From CAWGOF01 sp963824225 (lineage in GTDB: Bacteria; Acidobacteriota; Polarisedimenticolia; Polarisedimenticolales; Polarisedimenticolaceae), in the NCBI GenBank assembly GCA_963824225.1, contig CAWGOF010000003.1, positions 3,348,001 to 3,412,000 of the forward strand: a stretch of DNA of 64,000 bases, written 5' to 3'. The position numbers were made by a program, and so were the translations under genes. The notes under the pieces were generated by a model, which did no database searches, was not told the origin of the DNA, and saw nothing but the letters and a program-made list of their open reading frames with translations. Position 1 is the stretch's first letter. The number at the start of each line of letters is the position of its first letter. Shown one piece after another: positions 27,950 through 37,000 of this stretch.

Positions 27950-29331
27950 TGGCCCACGAGCACGTGCTGATCGTCGACGACGAGAAGCTGATCCGCTGGG
28001 CCCTGCGGTCGCGGCTGCAGGAGCACGGCTACGTCGTGGGCGAAGCCGAGGACGGCCGCTCGGCGTTCGGGCTCCTGGCGCACGACGATTGGGACCTCGT
28101 GCTGCTCGACCTGCGCTTGCCCGACACGACCGGCCTCGACGTGCTCAAGCGCGTGCGGCAGGACAATCCGGAGATCTCGGTCGTCATGATGACGGCCTAC
28201 GGCACGGTCGAGGGCGCGGTCCAGGCGATGAAGCTCGGCGCGTTCGACTTCCTGACGAAGCCGGTCAACCTGGACGAGCTCCTGCTCGTCGTGCAACGCG
28301 CCCTCGAGACGACGAGCCTCAAGCGCGAGGTCAAGCGCCTGCGGACCGAGCAGCGCGAGGTCCACGGCACGCAGATGATCGGCCGCAGCCCGGCGATCCT
28401 CGAAGTGCTCGACATGGTGCGCAAGATCTCGGCGAGCCAGGCCACGACCGTGCTGCTCGAGGGCGATTCCGGCACGGGCAAGAACGTCGTGGCCAAGGCG
28501 ATCCACTACGGCAGCCCGCGCGCCGATCGACCGTTCGTCACGATCACCTGCTCGGCTCTGACCGAGACGCTGCTCGAGAGCGAGCTGTTCGGCCACGAGC
28601 GCGGCGCGTTCACCGACGCCAAGGTCCAGAAGAAGGGGCTGCTCGAAGTCGCCGACGGGGGCACGGCGTTCCTCGACGAGATCGGCGAGATGGGTCCGGC
28701 CATGCAATCGAAGCTGCTGCGTTTCCTCGAAGAGAAAACGTTCAAGCGCGTCGGCGGCACACGCGACATCGAGGTCGACGTGCGGATCATCGCCGCGACG
28801 AACCGGGACCTCGAGGCCAGCACGCGCGAGGGCCGGTTCCGTGAGGACCTGTACTATCGGTTGATGGTGATCCCGATCCGCCTTCCCGGGCTCACCGAGC
28901 GGCGCGAAGACATCCCGCTGCTGATCCAGCACTTCCTCGACCACTTCAATCGCGAGCTGCGCAAGAACACGGCGGGCGTCAGCCCCCAGGCGCTCGAGGC
29001 GCTCCAAGCGTATGCCTGGCCGGGCAACATCCGCGAGCTGCGCAACTTCGTCGAGCGCGTGATGATCCTCGAGGACAAGGAGACGATCGACGTCGAAGAC
29101 CTGCCGCGCGCGATGCGCGAAGCGCGCTCTGCTGAGCCCCGCCTCGAGCGCGGCGTGCCGGCGCTGCCCGTGGGCGCCATGACCCTCGAGGAGATGGAGC
29201 GCCAGGCGATCGAGCGCGCCCTCGACAAGGCCGGACGCAACCAGGTGCGCGCGGCCAAGCTGCTCGGCATCTCCCGCGACACCCTGCGCTACCGCATGAA
29301 GAAGTTCGGCCTCCTCGACGCCCCCGTCTGA
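27949..29331 (+). CDS. NtrC-family sigma-54-dependent response regulator
   Basis: A 460-residue regulator. The receiver domain (1-120) has Asp54 as the phosphorylation site and Lys104. The AAA+ domain (140-370) has Walker A GDSGTGK (172-178) and Walker B GGTAFLDEIGEM. A C-terminal Fis-type helix-turn-helix reads NQVRAAKLLGISRDTLRYRM. The sigma-54 contact loop is GAFTDA (219-224) instead of the standard GAFTGA; the essential Thr is kept, and this variant occurs in other sigma-54 activators. It should activate promoters in response to the haem sensor kinase upstream. Targets are not known; one sigma-54-like site is noted at 39686. Confidence 0.94.
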   Translation: MAHEHVLIVDDEKLIRWALRSRLQEHGYVVGEAEDGRSAFGLLAHDDWDLVLLDLRLPDTTGLDVLKRVRQDNPEISVVMMTAYGTVEGAVQAMKLGAFDFLTKPVNLDELLLVVQRALETTSLKREVKRLRTEQREVHGTQMIGRSPAILEVLDMVRKISASQATTVLLEGDSGTGKNVVAKAIHYGSPRADRPFVTITCSALTETLLESELFGHERGAFTDAKVQKKGLLEVADGGTAFLDEIGEMGPAMQSKLLRFLEEKTFKRVGGTRDIEVDVRIIAATNRDLEASTREGRFREDLYYRLMVIPIRLPGLTERREDIPLLIQHFLDHFNRELRKNTAGVSPQALEALQAYAWPGNIRELRNFVERVMILEDKETIDVEDLPRAMREARSAEPRLERGVPALPVGAMTLEEMERQAIERALDKAGRNQVRAAKLLGISRDTLRYRMKKFGLLDAPV

Positions 29332-29334
29332 AAC

Positions 29335-29376
29335 GCGAAACGGGGACACTCGTCGTTTCTACCCCAAATGGGGCAG
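29335..29376. repeat. Family 2 repeat
   Basis: GCGAAACGGGGACACTCGTC with GTTTCTACCCCAAATGGGGC follows the stop of the NtrC gene by 3 bases. It may end the kinase-regulator operon (inference). Confidence 0.88.
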
Positions 29377-29394
29377 CGGGTGTACTCTCCAGGA

Positions 29395-29634
29395 ATGCGA
29401 GGCTGGTTCGCGGACCTGTTCCGACGTCGGCCGACTCCGAAGAAGAAGACTGAGGAACGTCGGGGCACCGGTGCCGCGCTCTTCGGCGCGGGCGCGCTCG
29501 AGCTTCAGGCGCTGCTGCAGCCCGACCGGAAGGTCGAGATCATCCTCGAGCAGGTCAAGGAGCCCGACCAGCTCGAGCCGTCCTACCGCCCAGCGTGGGC
29601 CGGCGATGGAGACCCGCCCCCGGACTCCCCGTAG
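29395..29634 (+). CDS. Small hypothetical protein
   Basis: A 79-residue protein of unknown family. The N-terminus is basic (MRGWFADLFRRRPTPKKK), the middle is AGALELQALLQPDRKVEII, and the end is acidic and proline-rich. No signal peptide or membrane helix is visible. The ATG at 29395 is close to AGG. It lies between a family 2 repeat and the bTHX gene, on the same strand. Confidence 0.55.
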   Translation: MRGWFADLFRRRPTPKKKTEERRGTGAALFGAGALELQALLQPDRKVEIILEQVKEPDQLEPSYRPAWAGDGDPPPDSP

Positions 29635-29705
29635 CGTTCGCGGCGGCGCTTGGTATCATGCGCCGGCCGGCCAGTGCTGCTCGCGCGCCGGGGGAGGACA
29701 CAGGG

Positions 29706-29909
29706 ATGGGCAAGGGCGACCAGCGCACCCGGAGAGGCAAGCTGTACCGCGGCACGTTTGGGAAGAGCCGCCCGCACAGCAAGAAGAACAAGGGCAAGAC
29801 GGTTGCGGCGAAGGCGCGCGTCGCGCCGCGCCGCGCCCCTGCCGCCGCGCCCCCGGCTGCGCCGCCGAAGAAGGTCCCGCGCAAGTCGACTCCGCCCTCG
29901 GCACCGTAG
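29706..29909 (+). CDS. 30S ribosomal protein bTHX-like, with a long tail
   Basis: A 67-residue basic protein. The first 25 residues, MGKGDQRTRRGKLYRGTFGK, match the bTHX family (small ribosomal protein at the head of the 30S subunit). bTHX proteins are commonly about 25-35 residues; here an Ala/Pro/Lys-rich tail of about 40 residues follows (RRAPAAAPPAAPPKK). A GGAGG site lies upstream of the ATG. The gene is short but convincing because of the start motif. Confidence 0.82.
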   Translation: MGKGDQRTRRGKLYRGTFGKSRPHSKKNKGKTVAAKARVAPRRAPAAAPPAAPPKKVPRKSTPPSAP

Positions 29910-29921
29910 TCCGCCGCGACG

Positions 29922-30416
29922 CTACGTCGAGGCGACGAACCGCGCGGCGACGAACAGCCCGACCATCGACACGCCGATCGCGAGCTTCGCCAAGGCGCCG
30001 ACGAGGAGCCCGGCTGTGGCGCCGACGCCGATCCGCGCGGCGCGGGGTAGATCGCGCCTCACGCTGAGCTCGCCGATCGCGGCGCCCACGAACGGGCCGA
30101 GCAACAACCCGGGGATTCCGAAGAACACCCCGACGAGCCCACCGGCGAGCGCCCCCACGATCGCCCGCTTCGAGGCGCCGAAGCGCTTCGCCCCGACCGC
30201 CGTGGTCAACAGGTCGATGCCATAGGTCGATAGTGCGAGGACCGCGAGCACGGCGAGCGTCTTCCACCCGACGTACCGGAACCGCTCGGCCCACGCGGCG
30301 CAGACGAGGCCGGCGAAGAGCATCGGCGCACCGGGGATCACGGGCAGAACGAGGCCCGCGAGGCCGGTGAGCACGAGCCCGAGCGCCACGGGCCACAGGA
30401 CGACGATCGGATCCAT
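29922..30416 (-). CDS. DUF456 membrane protein
   Basis: A 164-residue, very hydrophobic protein with about four transmembrane segments. LAGLVLPVIPGAPMLFAGL is the family opening and GAKRFGASKRAIVGALAGGLVGVFFGIPGL the glycine-rich core of DUF456. The function of the family is not known. It is convergent with bTHX. Confidence 0.88.
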   Translation of the reverse strand: MDPIVVLWPVALGLVLTGLAGLVLPVIPGAPMLFAGLVCAAWAERFRYVGWKTLAVLAVLALSTYGIDLLTTAVGAKRFGASKRAIVGALAGGLVGVFFGIPGLLLGPFVGAAIGELSVRRDLPRAARIGVGATAGLLVGALAKLAIGVSMVGLFVAARFVAST

Positions 30417-30574
30417 GCACCGGACAGGCTAGCTCATTCTTCCCCGATCGGAGTATCCCGTTCTAGGTCAGCGCGTTAGCAGGCCGCGTCGGGCCCGCAC
30501 CCGCTACCGGTTCAAGCATTTTTCAAGCCCAGCACGGCACTTTTCCGCCGTCGGCCGAACCATGGGGGGAAACG

Positions 30575-33500
30575 ATGCGCCGCGCCCGACTCTTCCCGTT
30601 CTCACTCTGTCTCCTATCGACCGCGCTCGTCGTCCTGCACGGCACGCTCTCCTGGGCCATGGACCGGGAACGCGTGACGATCGTCGGAGAGGAGGCATAC
30701 GTCAAGAACGAGACGCCGCACCCGGTTCCGGCGATGGAGTCCGGGGACGAAGTCTGGCGCGACGTCTTCCAATGGGAGAAGGCCTCCTACATCGCGGTGC
30801 ACTTCGAGCGGTTCCGCCTCGCTCCGGGCGAGCGTGTCGTCGTGCGCACCCCGGACGGGAGACACAGCTTCGAGTACGTGGGCGAGGGGCGGTCCGGAAC
30901 GGGCGGCACGTTCTGGGCCCGTCGCGTTCCCGGGGACACGTGCGAAGTTCTGTACTACGGCAGCAAGGACGCGCGGGGCTGGGGCTACGCGATCGACATG
31001 TTCGCGCACGGGTTTCCGCAGGAAGACGGAGGCGCGGAGCTCGATACCGAGACGATCTGCGGGACCGGCGACGACGGCGAGTTCGCGAAATGCTACGCGG
31101 CGTCGGAGCCGGTCATCTACGACAAATCGCGGGCGATCGCGCGCCTGTTGATCAACGGCGTGGCGCTGTGCACCGGCTGGCTCGTGGGATGCGAGGGGCA
31201 CCTGATGACCAACGCGCACTGCATCACGAACCCCGCCGATGCGCTGAACACGGAGTACGAGTTCATGGCCGAGGGCGCGACCTGTCAGACCGATTGCTCG
31301 GCCCAGCTCTCCTGCCCCGGCGTGGTCGAGGACGTGCTCGGGACGTTCGTCAAGACCGGGACCCAGGCGGTACTCGACTACACGCTCGTGCAGCTCTCGC
31401 CAGAGCTGTCGGGCCGCTATGGCTTCTTCCGGTTGCGGCCCGGGGCGGTGCCGGAGGAGCGGATCTATCTCAACGGCCACCCGAACGGGAAGGGCAAGAC
31501 GTTCCACGTGTCGTCCGACGACCCGGTCGACGAGTCGGGGTACTGCGAGATCTTCACCGTCGACGAGCCGGCGCGCACCGGCTGCTCCGCGCTGTCCCCG
31601 CCCGAGGCGGGCTACATGTGCGACTCCGAGGGAGGCTCGTCGGGCTCGCCCGTCGTGGCCTACAGCGACCATCGGGTCGTCGTGCTGCACCACTGCGGCG
31701 GCTGCCCGAACACCGGCGTGCACATCGGCGACGTGATCACCGATCTCGGTGCGGATCTGCCGGACTGCGCGCTCGGGCAGCCCGATGGGCAGGTCCGGTT
31801 CGGGCTCGACGCCTACTCCTGCTCGGGCGTCGTCGAGATCCAGGTCGTCGATGACTCGATCGTCGGTGCGGGGAGCCAGGTCGTCTCGGTGTCGTCGACC
31901 ACGGAGGCGGCGGGAGAAGCCGTGACGCTCGTCGAGACGCCGCCCAATTCGGGCGTCTTCAGCGGCTCCATCCCGCTCTCCGTCGCCCCGGTGGCGAACG
32001 GGGATGGTGTGCTGTCGATCTCGCCCGGGGACACGATCTCCGTCCTGTACATCGATGCCGATGACGGGTCGGGCGGGACGAACGTACCGCGAACCGATAC
32101 TGCCGGGGTCGACTGCCTGGGTCCGACGATCTCCAACATCGTCATCTCGAACGTGAGCGGCGACGGGGCCACGGTCACCTGGATGACCGACGAGCCGGCC
32201 ACGAGCACGGTGCAGTACGGCCTCACGACGCCACCGGGGACGGAGGCCTCGAGCCACACGCTGGTGACGACGCACCGGGTCGAGCTGCACGGGCTCTCCC
32301 CGTGCTCGAGCTACTTCCTCTCCGTGCGCTCCGAGGATGGCGCAGGGAACGGCGCACGGGACGACAACAACGGCGCGTACTACGGATTCGCGACGAGGAA
32401 CAATGCGTTCCTCGACTTCCCGAGCACCGATACGCCTGTCCCGATCCCGGACAACAACGCTGCGGGTGTGACGAGCACGATCGTCGTGCCCGACGGCGTG
32501 ATCGTCGCCGACGTGAACGTGGAGGTCGACATCACCCACCCGTTCGCCGGAGACCTCGAGCTGTATCTGATCACGCCCGCAGGGGAGCAGATCCTGTTGG
32601 CCGATATGCGCGGGGATGATGGGGACAACTACACGGACACGATCTTCGACGACGAGGCCGCGACCTCGATCGTCAGCGGCACGGCGCCATTCACCGGCGC
32701 GTTCCGTCCGGAGCGGCCGCTCTCGGCGGCGGATGGGCTCGGTGCCGCCGGCACATGGCGGCTCAAGGTCGTGGATCTCGGGCCGACCGATTTCGGCACG
32801 CTCGACGGGTGGACGCTGCACCTGACGTACGCCGGAGCTTGCGGCGCCTCTCTCGTTCACGAGTCGACCGTTCCCATCGAGTCCTGCGCCGGTACGGGTA
32901 CCGGCGGGAACGGCATCGTCGAGCCCGGCGAGGACCTCGTGCTACCGATTCGCTTACGGAACAACGGGACGACCGCGATGACCGGGATCGTCGCCACGCT
33001 CACGACCTCGACGACGGGGGTCGCGGTCACGCGGGGGGTCGCGAGCTACCCGGACATCGCCGTCGGCGCAACCGCCTCGAGCGACGCACCGCATTTCGCC
33101 GCCACCGTCGGCTCGGGCGTCGCCTGCGGCTCCGAGATCGTGCTCCGGATCAGCGGCACGGCGAACGAAGGGTCGTTCGGAGACAACCTCCGACTCGCCC
33201 TCGGCGCACCGGGAACCGAGACCGCGACCTACGCCTCGTCCAACGTGCCGCGCCCGCTCCCGGATCTCATCACGATCACGTCGATCGTGGACGTGGTCGA
33301 CACGCGCGCCGTCCGCGATGCCGAGGTGGAGCTGACGATCACGCACACCTACGATGAGGATCTGGACATCTTCCTGATCGGACCGAGCGGGGCGCGCGTC
33401 GAGCTATCGACCGACAACGGCGCCGGAGGAGACAACTACACCGGTACCAGATTCGACGACGAGGCCGAGCGGTCGATCACCGAGGGCGTGCCGCCATTCA

Positions 33501-33988
33501 GCGGGCGGTTCCGGCCCGAGGGATCGCTCTCCGCCCTCGATGGGTTCGCGGCGAACGGCAGCTGGACGCTCGAGCTCCTGGACGACACGCTGCAGGACGT
33601 CGGGATCCTCGAGAGCTGGTCACTGACCCTGACCACCGGACCGGACGTGATCTGCGACGCGTGTGCCGTCGCCGCTCCGGCCGGTGCGGTCACGAACGTG
33701 CGCTTCCTCTCGAAGTCCCGGATGGACTGGGATGCAGGCGCAGGCGCGAGCTTCTACCACGTCTACCGCGGCGTTCCGCAGAACCTGGGCCACCTCGCGA
33801 GCTCCGCGCTCGACTCGTGCCGGCGGCTGACGACCGGGTCGACGTCGACCGGAGATGCGCTGTCCGAGGTTCCGTCGAGCTCGTTCTTCTGGTATCTCGT
33901 CCGCGCCGCCACGAGCGGCGGCCAAGGCCCCGCAGGAGACGGGGCGACGGGACCGAGGATTCAGGACAGCTCGGGCGACTGCCCCTGA
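30575..33988 (+). CDS. Secreted trypsin-like serine protease with two P/Homo B domains
   Basis: A 1137-residue exported protein with a signal peptide at residues 1-29. The protease domain (about 175-400) has His215 (LMTNAHCI), Asp268 (AVLDYTLVQL) and Ser356 (EGGSSGSPVV), a complete triad. About 510-610 is fibronectin III-like. Two P/Homo B domains at about 616-752 and 885-1025 share the pattern DVNVEVDITHPFAGDLELYL...DNYTDTIFDDEA...GTWRLKVVD. A CARDB-like beta-sandwich lies between them. The end (1030-1137) is a beta module closing in CP. P domains usually follow subtilisin or metalloprotease catalytic units, so this combination is unusual. GGGGGG lies before the ATG. Confidence 0.9.
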   Translation: MRRARLFPFSLCLLSTALVVLHGTLSWAMDRERVTIVGEEAYVKNETPHPVPAMESGDEVWRDVFQWEKASYIAVHFERFRLAPGERVVVRTPDGRHSFEYVGEGRSGTGGTFWARRVPGDTCEVLYYGSKDARGWGYAIDMFAHGFPQEDGGAELDTETICGTGDDGEFAKCYAASEPVIYDKSRAIARLLINGVALCTGWLVGCEGHLMTNAHCITNPADALNTEYEFMAEGATCQTDCSAQLSCPGVVEDVLGTFVKTGTQAVLDYTLVQLSPELSGRYGFFRLRPGAVPEERIYLNGHPNGKGKTFHVSSDDPVDESGYCEIFTVDEPARTGCSALSPPEAGYMCDSEGGSSGSPVVAYSDHRVVVLHHCGGCPNTGVHIGDVITDLGADLPDCALGQPDGQVRFGLDAYSCSGVVEIQVVDDSIVGAGSQVVSVSSTTEAAGEAVTLVETPPNSGVFSGSIPLSVAPVANGDGVLSISPGDTISVLYIDADDGSGGTNVPRTDTAGVDCLGPTISNIVISNVSGDGATVTWMTDEPATSTVQYGLTTPPGTEASSHTLVTTHRVELHGLSPCSSYFLSVRSEDGAGNGARDDNNGAYYGFATRNNAFLDFPSTDTPVPIPDNNAAGVTSTIVVPDGVIVADVNVEVDITHPFAGDLELYLITPAGEQILLADMRGDDGDNYTDTIFDDEAATSIVSGTAPFTGAFRPERPLSAADGLGAAGTWRLKVVDLGPTDFGTLDGWTLHLTYAGACGASLVHESTVPIESCAGTGTGGNGIVEPGEDLVLPIRLRNNGTTAMTGIVATLTTSTTGVAVTRGVASYPDIAVGATASSDAPHFAATVGSGVACGSEIVLRISGTANEGSFGDNLRLALGAPGTETATYASSNVPRPLPDLITITSIVDVVDTRAVRDAEVELTITHTYDEDLDIFLIGPSGARVELSTDNGAGGDNYTGTRFDDEAERSITEGVPPFSGRFRPEGSLSALDGFAANGSWTLELLDDTLQDVGILESWSLTLTTGPDVICDACAVAAPAGAVTNVRFLSKSRMDWDAGAGASFYHVYRGVPQNLGHLASSALDSCRRLTTGSTSTGDALSEVPSSSFFWYLVRAATSGGQGPAGDGATGPRIQDSSGDCP

Positions 33989-34051
33989 GAATCGGCGTAT
34001 AAGCTCTCCGGTCGCCGGGACTCGATGTCCTCGCGCTCGTGAGAGGGTGGC

Positions 34052-37000
34052 ATGAGGTGTCACGTCGTCGTTGGCACGGTGACGCTCGTCGCTGTCTTTG
34101 CCACCCCGGTGGGGCCGAGCGCCGACTCCGAGCCACCGCGCCGGCTGACGAAGCCCGTGAGCGCCACGCAACGCGCCGCGACGCCGGCATCGTCGACGCC
34201 GGTGCCGCCGGCGAGATCCCCGGAGCTGACGCCGCCGCGGAGAACGACCGCCGCTCTCACCGGTGACGGAGCCACCGTCGCCGCGCTCGCGTCGGGGGAA
34301 GCACGTCCGGTCGGCCTCGCGGCAGCCGATTTCGATGGCGACGGTTTCGTCGACGTCGCGGCGTTCTACGCTCTCGGGCGCGAGGGTGCCGTGGTCGTGC
34401 ACCGCGCCGATCCCGCGGCCCGCGGCCCGTACCGAGCGGGCGAGACGCGATCGACCTTCGTCGGCGAAGCCCGGGTGTTCGCGGCTCCGTTCGCGCCCGA
34501 CTTCTTCGGCGCGGGCGATCTCGACAACGACGGTCGAGCGGATGTGCTGGTCGCATCGAAGGGCCAGTCGGGCTTCGCCGTGCTGCGCGGCGACGGGGAG
34601 GGGTCGCTCGGTGAGCCGCGCGTGCTCGCGCTCGGAGGCCGGCTCACCGCACTCGCGGTCGGGTCCGTGAACCACGAGGATAGCCTGCTCGACATCGTCG
34701 CCGCGATGGACACGGCGCCTGGGGCGAGCGTGCGCGTATACGAGTCGCCCGACGGGGCCGTCTCCGCCGCTCCCGAGGTCATCGCGTTCCCGACGAGCGT
34801 CACCGCGCTCGCGATCGGCGAGCTCGACGGCGACGGGAACGGGGACATCGTCGCCTTGGCGCGACGCGAGCTGCTGATCCTCGAGGGGCGGGACCGACGT
34901 CTCGACGACATCGCCCGGCGCGCGGCGGCGGTCGGTCCGGCGACGCTCGAGCGTCGCCCGCTCGCGTTCGAGGGCCGCGAGATCGCGCTCGGACGATTCC
35001 ACGATCCCGCGGTCACCGACATCGTCGTGATCGACCCCGCGGGCGCGGTGTACCGCACGCCGGGCCAACGCCGAGCGCCGTTCGCGCGGCTCGACCGGGT
35101 GGCGGGCGCGAGCCGCGTCCTGGCCGCCCACGTCTCGGGCGGACGGCGGGACGACCTGGTCGCGCTCGACGGCACGCCGCACGCTCGCGTCTCGACGGGA
35201 ACGGGCTTCGACGTGACGCTCGAGCTCGTTCGCCCCCCGGTCGCGGCGCTGCCGCTCGACCTCGATGCCGACGCGATGCAGGACCTCGTGCTCCTCGAGG
35301 TGGGCGGCGACGGACAGCTGACGACGACGACGGTCGTGCCGCGCACGACCTTGTCGGTCACGAACACGGCCAACGCCGGCGTCGGGTCGCTGCGCCAGGC
35401 GATCCTCGACGCGAACCTGGTCTCTGGCTTGGACGAGATCAGCTTCGCGATTCCGGGAGCCGCACCCCACGTCATCAGCACCACGAGCCCTCTGCCGACG
35501 ATCGTCGACCGGCTGACGATCGACGGGCGGACGCAACCCGGCTGGGCCGGAGCTCCGATCGTGTTCCTCGACGGAGCGGCGAGCGGAGCCGTCTGCGGCC
35601 TGTGCTTCAGCGGCAATGGGGCCGACGGCAGCGCGGTGCTCGGGCTCGGGGTCGTCGGGGTCTTCGGCGACGGCATCCGGTTCGACGACACGTGGCTCTC
35701 CGTGGTCGATGCCTGCTACGCGGGTGTGCGATCGGACGGGGCGACGGCCGAGGGCAACGTCAACGGCGTCGCCGTGCTGCGCTCCCAGCTCGGGCGCATC
35801 GGTACGACGGCAGGCAACGTCCTATCGGGCAACTCGAACGCCGGCATCTACCTCGAAGGTGGCCCGTCGGGCGCGACCGCCGCATCGAGCGACGTCCCCC
35901 AATCGATCCCGGACGTGTCGATCGTCACGTCGACGCTCACGGTTTCTTCAGGGGCGGTCGTCGAGGACATCGACGTCACCCTGGACATCACCCACACGTT
36001 CGACGGCGACCTCCGGCTGACGCTCATCTCGCCCCTGGGAGTCTCCGTGCCGCTCGCGAACCACGTCGGCGGAGGCGGAGACAACTTCGCGGGCACGACG
36101 TTCGACGACGAGGCGGTGACGCCGATCGCCGCCGGCGTCGCGCCGTTCCTCGGCTCGTACGTCCCGGCCTCGGCGCTAGCGGCCTTCGACGGCGGACCGG
36201 TCGGCGGCACGTGGACGCTCGAGATCCACGACGCGGCCAAACAAGGTAGCGGAACCCTGAACGCCTGGAGCCTGGCGTTCCAGCACCGCACGCATGGGAA
36301 CACGGTACAGGCCAATCGGATCGGCACGAACGCCGCAGGCACCGCAGACGTTCCGAACACGTTCGGGGTGTTCGTCAACGACGAGGCCGGTGATCAGATC
36401 GGCGGGCCCCTTCCCGCGCATGGAAACCTGATCTCGGGAAACTTGAGCACCGGTGTGTGGATCCAGGGCCCGCTGTCCCGTGGAAACCGGGTCGAGGGCA
36501 ACCGCATCGGCACGATCCTCGCCGGCACCGCTGGGATGGAGAACGGATTCCACGGCGTCGCGCTGTTCTCGGGTCCCAGCGGAAACACGATCGGCGGTAC
36601 CGGTGTCGGTACCGGCAACACGATCGGCGGCCTCGATGACTACGCGATCGCCGCCCAGTCGGTGCGCGGCAACCGCTATCAGGGCAACTTCGTCGGCACC
36701 GACGTCACGGGAACCGTCGCGCTCCCGACCCAGATCGGGATCATCACGTTCGACGCCCGCGACGAGCTGATCGGTGGCGTCGTGGCTGGGGCGCGCAACC
36801 TGCTCTCCGGGTGCTCGGTGAGCGGCGTGACCCTCCGGACCTTCGGCTCCGGCGGCGGGAACAGCGTCGTCGGCAACGCCATCGGGACGAACGCGAGCGG
36901 CACCGCCGCGCTCGGCAACCGCGACGGCGTCCTGATGACCGAGGACGGCGATGTCCTCGAACGGAACGTGATCTCGGGGAACGTCGACAGCGGTGTGGGT

